Shown here: one piece after another, positions 37,629 through 45,936 of the stretch
Numbering within the stretch: the first letter of the stretch is position 1
Layout: the number at the start of each line of letters is the position of its first letter
Origin: Bacteroidota bacterium
Lineage (GTDB): Bacteria > Bacteroidota > Bacteroidia > Bacteroidales > Prolixibacteraceae
Length of the DNA: 64,000 bases
Direction of reading: 5' to 3'
Assembly: GCA_023251455.1 (NCBI GenBank)
Contig: JAHEYT010000025.1
Location: forward strand, 3,116 to 67,115
Notes under the pieces: model-generated
The model's input: the letters and a program-made list of their open reading frames with translations, nothing else
The model's database searches: none
What the model was told of the DNA's origin: nothing
Translations under genes and position numbers: made by a program

Positions 37629-39323
37629 ATGAACATCCTAAAATCAACATTCACGCTGGTTACAGCAACTTTTTTTGCAGCTAGTGCTATTTCACAATCG
37701 GTAGCCCAAACTACCCCACAACCCGATCTGTACACTGGAATTGAGTTTAAAATGCCTCGTGTTCAGGAACCTGTAATTCCGGCAAATTCAGTCTCGATTG
37801 CTGACTTTGGGGCAAAAAGTGCTGGTCAGGAACTTTGCACTCAGGCAATTGCCGATGCAATTGATGCTGTTTCAAAAAAGGGTGGTGGCCGTGTTATTAT
37901 TCCTCGCGGAACATGGTTAACAGGCCCGATTACTCTAAAAAATAACATTGAATTGTTTACAGAATCAGGCGCTTTGGTGGTATTCAGTACCATCAAAGAT
38001 TTGTATCCTTTGGTTGAAACGAACTTCGAAGGTTTCAACACGTTTCGATGCATGTCACCTATTAATGGCCGCAATTTGGAAAATATTGCAATAACTGGTT
38101 ACGGAATTTTCGATGGTTCGGGCGAAGCCTGGCGTGCTGTAAAGAAAGAAAAATTAACCGAAAGCCAATGGAAGAAATTGGTTGCTTCGGGTGGAATTGT
38201 GAACGAAAACGGGAAAACCTGGTATCCTTCGCAGCAGTTTCGCGATGGTGAAAAACTGGCAGAAATGAATGTACCGCGCAGCCTGAAAACCAAAGCTGAA
38301 TTCGAAAAGATTCGCGATTTTTTGCGTCCGGTTATGGTCAGCCTGATCTCTTGCAAAAAGGTTTTGATTGACGGACCAACATTCCAGAATTCTCCCGCAT
38401 GGAATATTCATCCGCTAATGTGTGAAGATTTTACCATGCGAAATACTACTGTTCGTAACCCTTGGTTTTCGCAAAATGGAGATGGAATCGATATCGAATC
38501 GTGTAAAAACAGTATCATTCACGATTGTACTTTCGACGTTGGCGACGATGGTATTTGCATCAAATCAGGAAAAGACAAGGAAGGTCGCGATCGCAAAATG
38601 CCAAACGAGAATCTGATTGTAAAGAACTGTATTGTTTTTCATGGTCATGGCGGTGTTACCGTGGGAAGTGAAATGTCGAGCGGTATAAAAAATCTGCATG
38701 TTTCAAACTGTACTTTTATCGGAACCGATGTCGGCTTGCGGTTTAAAAGCAACCGCGGCAGGGGAGGAGTGGTCGAAAACATTTATATTTCGAATATTGA
38801 AATGATGAATATCCCTACTCAAGCAATTTCGTTCAATCTTTTTTATAGCGGAAGATCAGCTTCTGAAGATTTGGATGCGGGAGCTGATGGAGCAGTTGCA
38901 AAACTTTTGCCAGTTACGGAGGAAACTCCACAGTTCAAAAATATTTTTATCCGGAATGTAAACTGCAAAGGTGCAATGCTGGGAATTCAGTTACAGGGTC
39001 TGCCTGAAATGAATCTCGAAAATGTCCAACTGGAGAATATCAGGATGGAAGCTGATTATGGCCTGACCTGCAATGATGCTTCCGGAGTGAAAATCAAGAA
39101 TCTGACACTGATAACCAAGAAAACGCCAGTAGTAGATTTTAAAGACAGCAAAAATGTTGATGTTGACGGACTGTTTACGCAAGCTGATGTTTTCCCAATT
39201 GTAAAGGTCTCCGGTTCGATGACCGGCAGTACAGTTTTGAAGAATTTGGGCCTAACAAATCCTGAAAAACAGATGATTATTGGGAAAGAAGTTCCAAAGA
39301 ATGCTGTTCAGTTGGTGAAGTAA
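37629..39323 (+). CDS. GH28 polygalacturonase
   Basis: The 564-residue protein has a signal peptide ending near SVAQ and a parallel beta-helix. All four GH28 motifs are visible: NGDGIDIESC (N-x-D), DVGDDGICIKSG (the DD pair), VFHGHGGVTVGSE (G-H-G) and LRFKSNRGRGG (R-x-K). It hydrolyses galacturonic acid linkages of homogalacturonan or rhamnogalacturonan. Residues about 155-225 form an extra loop found in Bacteroidota exo-type members, so exo action is possible but unproven. It is probably periplasmic or at the cell surface. Confidence 0.93.
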   Translation: MNILKSTFTLVTATFFAASAISQSVAQTTPQPDLYTGIEFKMPRVQEPVIPANSVSIADFGAKSAGQELCTQAIADAIDAVSKKGGGRVIIPRGTWLTGPITLKNNIELFTESGALVVFSTIKDLYPLVETNFEGFNTFRCMSPINGRNLENIAITGYGIFDGSGEAWRAVKKEKLTESQWKKLVASGGIVNENGKTWYPSQQFRDGEKLAEMNVPRSLKTKAEFEKIRDFLRPVMVSLISCKKVLIDGPTFQNSPAWNIHPLMCEDFTMRNTTVRNPWFSQNGDGIDIESCKNSIIHDCTFDVGDDGICIKSGKDKEGRDRKMPNENLIVKNCIVFHGHGGVTVGSEMSSGIKNLHVSNCTFIGTDVGLRFKSNRGRGGVVENIYISNIEMMNIPTQAISFNLFYSGRSASEDLDAGADGAVAKLLPVTEETPQFKNIFIRNVNCKGAMLGIQLQGLPEMNLENVQLENIRMEADYGLTCNDASGVKIKNLTLITKKTPVVDFKDSKNVDVDGLFTQADVFPIVKVSGSMTGSTVLKNLGLTNPEKQMIIGKEVPKNAVQLVK

Positions 39324-39416
39324 ATGAAAGAAAGTGATCAGTCGCAGTGTTCAGTATCTTCTCAACAGCCAGTAGCTTGGAGTATCCTATGTCACGGAGT
39401 GGCTAAATGTGAATAA

Positions 39417-39483
39417 CCCCCAGTGCAGCGTAGCGAAACTGGGGGAAGTCTAAATACTATAATCCCAGCCCCGGATGGGGCTG
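39417..39483. repeat. Paired GC-rich hairpins before the CE12 gene
   Basis: CCCCCAGT (39417-39424) pairs with ACTGGGGG (39438-39445), and CAGCCCC (39466-39472) pairs with GGGGCTG (39477-39483). The pair ends 14 bases before the chosen CE12 start and would fold in its leader. The spacing resembles dispersed hairpin repeats elsewhere in the window. Confidence 0.6.
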
Positions 39484-39497
39484 AATTAAGATGTAAA

Positions 39498-40262
39498 ATG
39501 AAGTTAATCTATTTCAAAGTTGTTTTATTATTTTCAATGATTCTGTTCGGGATCAGCGCGATAACCATCGCCCAACAAACCAATGGTAAAAACATCACCG
39601 TTTTTACTATTGGCGATTCAACTATGGCTAACAAAAAGGCCGAAGTTGCTCCGGAAACCGGATGGTGCCAGGTTTTTCCAGCATTTGTTGATCAGAGCGT
39701 GGAGATTAAAAATCGGGCTGTAAATGGCCGCAGTACGAAAAGCTTTATTGCTGAAGGTCGCTGGAAATCGGTTCTCGATTCACTTCAGTCGGGCGATTAT
39801 GTGTTCATCCAGTTCGGGCATAACGATCAGAAGATTCAGGATTCAACCCGATACACCGAGCCGTTTACCAGTTACCGCAAGAATCTGGAGCGTTTTGTTC
39901 GTGAAACCTGCGAAAAAGGAGCGACCCCAATTCTTTTTACCTCCATTGTCCGCCGCAAATTTGAGAATGGTTTTTTAACTGACACCCATGGCAATTATCC
40001 GGTGGTAGTTCGGCAGGTAGCTGCTGAAATGAATGTTCCGCTGATCGATTTGCAGTTGCTCACTGCCGGAGCTGTTACTGCTCTTGGCGACGAAGCTTCG
40101 AAAGGTATTTACCTCTGGACTCCGCCAGCTGATAAATTCCTGGAAGGAAGAAAAGACGCTACCCATTTAAGAGTAGAGGGTGCAACATTGGTAGCCAAAT
40201 TGGCCGCGCAACAATTAATTTTGATGGATAATTCGCTGGCGAAACGGATTCAAAGCCACTAA
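39498..40262 (+). CDS. CE12-like rhamnogalacturonan acetylesterase (SGNH hydrolase)
   Basis: The 254-residue product from the chosen start has a signal peptide (VVLLFSMILFGISAITIAQ). SGNH blocks: FTIGDSTMANK (Ser), NRAVNGRSTKSF (Gly/Asn region), FIQFGHNDQK (Asn/His) and the catalytic Asp/His pair in KDATHLR. It fits the RhgT/YxiM type that removes acetyl groups from rhamnogalacturonan. An in-frame ATG at 39423 would translate the hairpin repeats and hide the signal peptide, so 39498 is preferred. It is the last recognisable gene of the pectin locus. Confidence 0.9.
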   Translation: MKLIYFKVVLLFSMILFGISAITIAQQTNGKNITVFTIGDSTMANKKAEVAPETGWCQVFPAFVDQSVEIKNRAVNGRSTKSFIAEGRWKSVLDSLQSGDYVFIQFGHNDQKIQDSTRYTEPFTSYRKNLERFVRETCEKGATPILFTSIVRRKFENGFLTDTHGNYPVVVRQVAAEMNVPLIDLQLLTAGAVTALGDEASKGIYLWTPPADKFLEGRKDATHLRVEGATLVAKLAAQQLILMDNSLAKRIQSH

Positions 40263-40415
40263 CTGAACCTATCCATTAATCTAAAAATCTGATTGAGTTC
40301 GTATTTAGTTCACTATATTTTTTGAGTTTCAAAAATATTCCGGATTTGTAGAGTCGTATTTCAAATGATTACGATTTAACTATATACGAAATTTCGAATA
40401 TCTCATATTTATATT

Positions 40416-40423
40416 TATTTTTG
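40416..40423 (+). promoter_or_regulatory. Possible Bacteroidota promoter (TATTTTTG)
   Basis: TATTTTTG matches the -7 consensus TAnnTTTG. A weak -33 box, TTCG at 40393-40396, is 19 bases upstream. The ATG of the O-antigen ligase-like gene is 24 bases downstream. Confidence 0.45.
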
Positions 40424-40446
40424 GGGACTTTTAAAAATAAATACTG

Positions 40447-42933
40447 ATGGCAAAGCAATTCAATAACTCTATTGGCAATAAAGCTAAAATTCAAAAAGAT
40501 TCACCATTAAATTTCATTTATAGCCTTATTTTGTTGGCTTATGGGTATGTAACTGTACTCACACCAAATTTGATGGCTTTCGACTCTAATGGGCCGAAAT
40601 TCATGACTATTGCACTGCTCAATCTGGTAGTGTTTGTCTATCTTTTTACTCGGAAGGAAATTAAGCAGAACAAAGATTTTTCTTTAGGCTTTTTTAAAAG
40701 TTGGGCAGGTATATTTTATACTTTACTGATGGTGGTTTCCTTGCTCTCGTTTATTAAAGCCATCAATGTTATCGAATCCATCCTTCATTTCAGCAAAATA
40801 TTTACCATTTTTTCCGCAGCCTATCTTGTTTCGGTAATTGTTCGAAACGATAAACGGTATCTTACCCATTTGGCGCTGGGTATGACAGCCTTGTTGCTTT
40901 TCGATGGTATTTCTGTTTTCTATAATATTCATAAATACATAAAAGGGGAGTTGGCAGATATTGTTCTTATTAAAACCGTTTATTCCAATAAAAATATTCT
41001 GGCAGCGTCTATTTTTGTAAAGCTTCCTTTTGCTTTATGGTTGTTAACCTTTGAATCAGGCTGGAAACGACAATTTAGCGTTATTTCAGGCTTAGCTGGA
41101 TTGTTGGCTATCTTATTTATGAGTTCTCGTGCCTTTTATATAGGAATATTTTTCTTAACAGTTGCTTATCTGGCTTATCTGAGCTTCAATTATTTTCGCA
41201 ACAAACAGCGAAATTACCTTCGATTAATATTTGTTTATTGTGGCGCACTTGTTTCTATTTTTATAATATTTACGCTGACTCAGCACTATTTATACCCCAA
41301 AAAAGATTCTGTTCTTAGTCTTGGGATTAGTGAACGGTTAGCTACAATTTCATCAAATGATGATTCTTCCAATAAACGTTTGAATGCATGGAAACGGTCT
41401 TTTCATATTATTAAGAAAGAACCTATACTGGGGTGCGGATTAGGTAACTGGAAGGTTGCGACGTTGAAGGAAGAAAATGAAACAAATCCCAATTATATCT
41501 ATCAATACAAAGCCCACAACGATTTTATTGAGACCACTACGGAAGTTGGTATTTTTGGCGGATTGTTTTTTGCTGCTATCTTTTTTGTCATTTTGTTCCG
41601 ATTCTTCAAATCGGTGTACTTACAAAAAGATAGTGATTACTTGAAATACTTGTTTTTACCGGCATTTGGTTTAATAGCCTATTTCTTCGATGCGTTCTTT
41701 AATTTTCCACAAGATCGACCTGAAATTCAGGCTTTATTTGCGTTGTTTGCCGGTGCAGGAATTGCATTAACCCAAATTCGGAATACCCAAACCGGATTAC
41801 CTTCTGAAAGCGCGGGCGAAGGAAATGAGAATATTGTTTCACGTCTTTCAGGCAACTATCTTCAACTTTTGGAGAAAAAGGGCACAATGGTTCATAATAT
41901 CTTCGGAATTAAACTGCTGGTTTTGCTTTTATTTTGCGCCTATGTTTTAATCCTGAATTTTCAGTCTCTGAAGTTGCAGCGTATCATTAAAGACGAAATG
42001 AATACTGGTGGATTGACTAAGTCTTCTGATCTGTTTATGAATGGATTTCCTTGGATACCTGATATCAATGTGGTAGGTGAGCCTATTTCCGCTCAAAAAG
42101 CCCGCTATCTGATTAATGAAAAGAAGTACGATAAGGCAATTGAGGTGTTGAAAAAAGATCATTCGAGTCCCTATGATACCCGTCCTGAATATTTTATCGC
42201 TATGGCTTATTTTAATCAGGGTAAAAATGACAGCGCTTTGGTCTATAATAAAAAAGTATATCAGCTCAAACCCTTGATGTTTGAAAATCTTTCGATGATG
42301 TGTGCCATCTTGGAACGCACAGGCAGAAGCCAGGAAACAAGCCCTTTACTTGAGGCTTACCTGACAAAAGTTAAAGATAACAGCAAAGCCTGGATGATGA
42401 ATACTCAATTTCTTAATAATTTGGGTGAGCTGAAAAAAGCGGCAGCCTGCATCGATTCAGCATATAAATATTTGCCTTCAGATACCACCATTGTCAAAAG
42501 GCGTGAATTCCAGCGGTCGAGATTGCTGATTGCTCCTCATATTGATTTATTTAACAGGGCATTGGTCGCCTATCAAACCCAAAAATATGCAGATGCAGCT
42601 CAATTGTTAACCGAGTTTATCAACAAAGAGCCAAATCTTCCTGAAGTGTATGAGTACCGCGCATTTAGCTATTATTTTACACAGCAATTTCAGGCCAGTA
42701 TCAATGACATTGATAAAATGTTCTCATTTGGTGTAAAGCGTGCGAATTTGCTGAATTTGCGTGGTGTTAATTTGCAAAGCCTTGGAAGGAGGGATGAAGC
42801 GTGCGAATTTTATAAGGCAGCCATGGATGCAGGAAATAAGGATGGAGGGACCAATTATAAACAGTTTTGTGGAGGGCAACAAACCCAACCAACAGCAACG
42901 TCTACCTACAATCCATTAACAATTAAGAAATAA
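40447..42933 (+). CDS. O-antigen ligase/polymerase (Wzy_C) family protein with C-terminal TPRs
   Basis: The 828-residue protein has a polytopic N-terminal half (about 25-460, roughly a dozen membrane helices). The periplasmic ligase-family motif lies at about 305-365 (RLNAWKRSFHIIKKEPILGCGLGNWKV, YQYKAHNDFIETTTEVGIFGG). A further membrane helix is near 495-512, and the soluble C-terminal region (about 555-815) is made of TPR-like repeats (ARYLINEKKYDKAIEVLKK, PEYFIAMAYFNQGKNDSALVYNKKVYQ). It is either the WaaL-like ligase or the Wzy polymerase of the polysaccharide pathway. No other Wzy was seen in the minus-strand cluster in this window, which keeps polymerase possible. Confidence 0.82.
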   Translation: MAKQFNNSIGNKAKIQKDSPLNFIYSLILLAYGYVTVLTPNLMAFDSNGPKFMTIALLNLVVFVYLFTRKEIKQNKDFSLGFFKSWAGIFYTLLMVVSLLSFIKAINVIESILHFSKIFTIFSAAYLVSVIVRNDKRYLTHLALGMTALLLFDGISVFYNIHKYIKGELADIVLIKTVYSNKNILAASIFVKLPFALWLLTFESGWKRQFSVISGLAGLLAILFMSSRAFYIGIFFLTVAYLAYLSFNYFRNKQRNYLRLIFVYCGALVSIFIIFTLTQHYLYPKKDSVLSLGISERLATISSNDDSSNKRLNAWKRSFHIIKKEPILGCGLGNWKVATLKEENETNPNYIYQYKAHNDFIETTTEVGIFGGLFFAAIFFVILFRFFKSVYLQKDSDYLKYLFLPAFGLIAYFFDAFFNFPQDRPEIQALFALFAGAGIALTQIRNTQTGLPSESAGEGNENIVSRLSGNYLQLLEKKGTMVHNIFGIKLLVLLLFCAYVLILNFQSLKLQRIIKDEMNTGGLTKSSDLFMNGFPWIPDINVVGEPISAQKARYLINEKKYDKAIEVLKKDHSSPYDTRPEYFIAMAYFNQGKNDSALVYNKKVYQLKPLMFENLSMMCAILERTGRSQETSPLLEAYLTKVKDNSKAWMMNTQFLNNLGELKKAAACIDSAYKYLPSDTTIVKRREFQRSRLLIAPHIDLFNRALVAYQTQKYADAAQLLTEFINKEPNLPEVYEYRAFSYYFTQQFQASINDIDKMFSFGVKRANLLNLRGVNLQSLGRRDEACEFYKAAMDAGNKDGGTNYKQFCGGQQTQPTATSTYNPLTIKK

Positions 42934-43268
42934 AGCAATAATATTTTTTGTCACGAAGGGCACAAAGTTCTGTTTTCAGATTTTGTGCCCTTCGTTTTTG
43001 ATTGTGTGATGATTTTATTCGTTCACAGTATTTAACCTTTAGGTATTATTCACCTGAGTTTGATATATGGTTTATGATACACTTTCAAGATAAGGTAATA
43101 AGGTTGTTATATTTGATTTTTTAATCTCCACTGAGGTTCAAAAGTATATGATGAGGTTTAAAAACCTAATTTTTAAAACAAACCTCAGTAGAAATCCAAT
43201 ACACAAGACGGTATAATCTTGTTAACTTGTTGTTTTTCAGTAGTTATTCATTCAAATTTATATTGAAC
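42934..43268. other. Convergent intergenic region with terminator and inverted repeats
   Basis: After the terminator, ACTGAGGTT (43130-43138) and AACCTCAGT (43181-43189) form an inverted repeat around AGGTTTAAAAACCT. The region is otherwise AT-rich without a gene. It separates two convergent genes. Confidence 0.5.
42953..42999 (+). terminator. Rho-independent terminator
   Basis: A 14-bp stem ACGAAGGGCACAAA / TTTGTGCCCTTCGT followed by TTTTG, 20 bases after the ligase-like gene. The loop is 15 bases. Confidence 0.8.
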
Positions 43269-44339
43269 TCAGGTCATAGTTGTATTTGAATCTTTCTGTT
43301 TTCTTTTGTGAAAGATATTAGGCAGTTGAAGAAGCAAAAAGATAACCACAATCAATAAAGCCATAAGGGCGTGTTTGTTCAGGAACCTGAATGCAAATGC
43401 AAGGGTAATGATAAACCCATTGGTTAGTACAATGATCAGGGTACTGTTGAAATGCGAAAAACCAAGCTTTAACAAGCGGTGATGAATGTGGTTCATATCC
43501 GGGGCGAAGGGTGATTTGCCGTTATAGATGCGGATAGCAAAAACCCGGATCATATCTGCCAAAGGTGTAGCCAAAATTGCCAACGAAAAGACCGGTGCAA
43601 AACTTATTTCCTGTGGGGTTGTAAGCAGCGAAAACTCATTGTACTGGATGACCAGAACTGAAATCAATAATCCAAGTATTAAAGAACCAGTGTCGCCCAG
43701 AAAGATCTTATTGGTTTTGCCATATACATTAAACCACAAAAAAGCCAGTAAGCTGCCAATAATAGCGGAACAAAGAATGGCATAATCCTCGTTTCCCGTG
43801 ATCAGGAATTTAATGCCAAAAATGATAGACGAAAAGATCCCGATGGATGCAGCAAGGCCGTCTATCCCATCGACCAGGTTAATGGCGTTAATAATTGAAA
43901 CAATGGCAAGTAAACTAATAAAAACGCTTATGATATAGTCGATTTCGTACAATCCAAGAATGCCGTGCAAGTTGGTGAATCGGATCCCTCCGGGAATAAT
44001 CAGGATCAGGGCGCAAAGAACCTGGGCAATAAACTTTTTACGGGGCGAAATAATCAGGATATCATCCTTAATTCCGATGAAAAATAAAATAATCATAGAA
44101 GCCTGTATGTACCTGAATTCAATAAATTCCAGTTGATGCAAGCTAAGCAAGGTGGCAATGGAAACACCGATAAAGATGGCTACCCCACCCAGATTGGGAA
44201 CGACTACTTTGTGCAGTCTACGTTCGCCAGGCATGTCGTATAAATGTTTTTCTTTCGAGATACGCACGATCACCGGAATGGAAACATATACCAGAATTAG
44301 TCCGATTAGGAAGGCCGAGATGAGCTGAATGGTAGGCAT
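43269..44339 (-). CDS. WecA/TagO-like undecaprenyl-phosphate sugar-1-phosphate transferase
   Basis: The 356-residue protein is polytopic throughout. Family motifs: MPGERRLHKVVVPNLGGVAIF (about 37-57), the Asp cluster FIGIKDDILIISPRKKF, NLVDGIDGLAASIG (metal/substrate site), FLGDTGSLILG and the cytosolic His motif HIHHRLLKLG. It starts glycan assembly by moving a HexNAc-1-phosphate (GlcNAc in WecA) to undecaprenyl phosphate at the inner membrane. It stands near, but not inside, the polysaccharide operon. Which sugar it uses cannot be read directly. Confidence 0.9.
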   Translation of the reverse strand: MPTIQLISAFLIGLILVYVSIPVIVRISKEKHLYDMPGERRLHKVVVPNLGGVAIFIGVSIATLLSLHQLEFIEFRYIQASMIILFFIGIKDDILIISPRKKFIAQVLCALILIIPGGIRFTNLHGILGLYEIDYIISVFISLLAIVSIINAINLVDGIDGLAASIGIFSSIIFGIKFLITGNEDYAILCSAIIGSLLAFLWFNVYGKTNKIFLGDTGSLILGLLISVLVIQYNEFSLLTTPQEISFAPVFSLAILATPLADMIRVFAIRIYNGKSPFAPDMNHIHHRLLKLGFSHFNSTLIIVLTNGFIITLAFAFRFLNKHALMALLIVVIFLLLQLPNIFHKRKQKDSNTTMT

Positions 44340-44469
44340 AGCTAAATTTTAAACAAGGAACAAAGTTAAAGCTTTATGTGAGACAGAAAAATTCAAAATG
44401 TCGAAGGGTTAGTCCTTTTTAATAATTGAATTAGGCATTTAGCAAATATTAGCAATCTTTTTAATAACC

Positions 44470-44592
44470 CCAGAGGGTTTGCATGTTTGTAGCGATATCA
44501 TGTGCAGAAGTTATTCGGCCCCCGGTTGGGGTTGTACAAACACTTCCCCGAATTTTTTATAAACATTTGATGCCTCCGGCATCCTGTGGTAT
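44470..44592 (-). repeat. 123-bp dispersed element, copy B
   Basis: Reverse-complement match to 23363-23485. Shared blocks, read on the plus strand here, are CCAGAGGGTTTGCATGTTTG, then GGGGTTGTACAAAC, TATAAACATTTGATGCC and CCGGCATCCTG. Length is the same with substitutions in the middle. The two copies face opposite directions 21 kb apart. Confidence 0.85.
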
Positions 44593-44655
44593 TTATGTAA
44601 GAATAAAACCTATCGAACAGAATTTGTTCGTGATCTTCCATCCCAGCGCCGGTTT

Positions 44656-45053
44656 CGTTCATTTCAACCCCGATATTGTGATTCACGATACCGATGGGTT
44701 GCCTATTCGGTAAGGTGGGTTTTATTTGTACAAAGAGAATGAAGTCGGCGATCCCGGGTTCGTTCATTTTGACTTCGATGTTGAGGTTCGCGTCTTCGAT
44801 GGGTTACCTATTTGGTAAGATTGGTTTCATTTTTACAAAGACAACGAGGTCGCCAATCGTGGTTTCGTTCGTTTCAACTCCGATGTTGAGGTTCTAGTCT
44901 TCGATGGGTTACCTATTCGGTGAGCTGGGTTTCATTTTTACCCCGATATTGAGGTCGGTGACCCTGATTTCGTTTAATTCAACTCCGATGTTGAGGTTGT
45001 GGCCCTTGATGTGTTTCATTTCTCATTCAGAGGGTTTCATTTATACCCCGACA
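44656..45053 (+). repeat. 105-bp tandem repeat, three full units and a degenerate fourth
   Basis: Units begin at 44656, 44761, 44866 and 44971, each with CGTT(C/T) and a following CGAT(A/G)TTG; the first three are exactly 105 bases. GATGGGTT(G/A)CCTATT is kept in units 1-3. Inside a unit CGATnTTG recurs at offsets of 63 and 42, all multiples of 21. Read on the plus strand, one frame gives a beta-like repeat (GFVHFNPDIV ... DGLPIR) with a stop at the same place in each of units 1-3. It is therefore either a decayed repeat gene or non-coding DNA. Confidence 0.85.
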
Positions 45054-45094
45054 AGCCTTACACAGCCTGATCTGTCAGGGTACAAAACCATTTA

Positions 45095-45568
45095 TTAAGG
45101 TGTTGCCGGTGCAGGACCTGAATTCCCATTTCCGGCATACAGCTTGCCAAGGTCATCGACGATACTTTTGGTGCCCGGAGTACCAATTGAAGCCGATATT
45201 TTCGACATTTTATAAACGAACCTTGCAAACTCATACAGTTCGGCGCCGGCAAGCATTCGGGTATCGCTTACCATCTCGCTTAAGCGAGCTAGTTCACGGT
45301 CAACAGATTGAAGTTTATTATACAACTGGCTGTCTTTTTTTGCTTCTTCCAATAGCATCGGATTGGGCGAAATTGAAACTTCGCGCGAAGCATAATCAAG
45401 GGCCTTGTTGGCAAAAGGAATGCGTCCATCGTCGAGCATGGCAGTCGCTTTCTTTTGTGCCGGAGAGAGTTTCACCAAAAACGGAAGTTTCAGGCGAATG
45501 GTTTCGATGGCTTGAAGAACTTCATTGAGACCTTCATCGTTAATTTCAACACTGATCTGGTTTGACAT
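45095..45568 (-). CDS. Conserved-looking hypothetical protein (157 aa)
   Basis: This soluble, helical protein begins MSNQISVEINDEGLNEVLQA. It has an amphipathic segment LPFLVKLSPAQKKATAMLDDG, a helical middle (DSQLYNKLQSVDRELARLSE) and a low-complexity GNGNSGPAPATP tail. There is no signal peptide, membrane helix or catalytic motif. It abuts the 105-bp array, its stop lying about 40 bases beyond the last degenerate unit. Codon use and the well-formed helices indicate a real gene. The family is not recognised. Confidence 0.65.
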   Translation of the reverse strand: MSNQISVEINDEGLNEVLQAIETIRLKLPFLVKLSPAQKKATAMLDDGRIPFANKALDYASREVSISPNPMLLEEAKKDSQLYNKLQSVDRELARLSEMVSDTRMLAGAELYEFARFVYKMSKISASIGTPGTKSIVDDLGKLYAGNGNSGPAPATP

Positions 45569-45936
45569 AAATACAACTTTTGGTTTTTAAAATTAATCGT
45601 CTATAAAAATACATAAGGCTGTGTTATGCAGATTTTCGAATTAAAATATTTCAACCCCAGTTATTCGTCTAATCTCTAATCGTTTCAAGACTTAACTAAT
45701 TTAACAAATCTGATTATATGAAACTATAATAGGACAATGAAAGTTATTAACAAAAAAATGTTTATTACACCATTTTCTTTCATGGTGTAATTTCAAATGA
45801 AGAAATATAAAAGACCAATTTTCTCAAACAAGATTGGCTTTAATATTTCTATTCATTCGAAGGTGTTTTTTAAAATTTGGTTGTCAGCGGGTTGTGTCGG
45901 CATTATGCCAGAATGTTTACAGTGAAAGAGTTGTAT
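45569..45936. other. AT-rich gap after the polysaccharide operon
   Basis: About 370 bases without a gene. It contains the stem-loop at 45764-45791 and lies between the last polysaccharide gene and the hypothetical protein, both on the minus strand, so it should hold the operon end and the next promoter. Confidence 0.5.
45764..45791 (-). terminator. Probable terminator of the minus-strand polysaccharide operon
   Basis: Perfect 10-bp stem ATTACACCAT / ATGGTGTAAT with an 8-base loop. On the minus strand it is followed by AAACATTTTTTTG, so the T-run starts about six bases after the stem. It sits 145 bases past the last glycosyltransferase stop. Confidence 0.5.

Larger units (their letters stand above)
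44340..45094. other. Long non-coding region with two repeat types
   Basis: It holds copy B of the 123-bp element (44470-44592) and the 105-bp tandem array (44656 onwards). Apparent frames of 60-90 codons come from the repeats and are interrupted by stops; none is accepted as a gene. The upstream end (44340-44465) is AT-rich and should hold the promoter of the WecA-like gene, but no clear -7/-33 pair was found. Confidence 0.6.

Noticed and set aside
44483-45098. Three open frames of 64-76 codons on the plus strand
   Set aside because: They come from the 123-bp element and the 105-bp repeats; stops recur at equivalent positions and there is no start signal.
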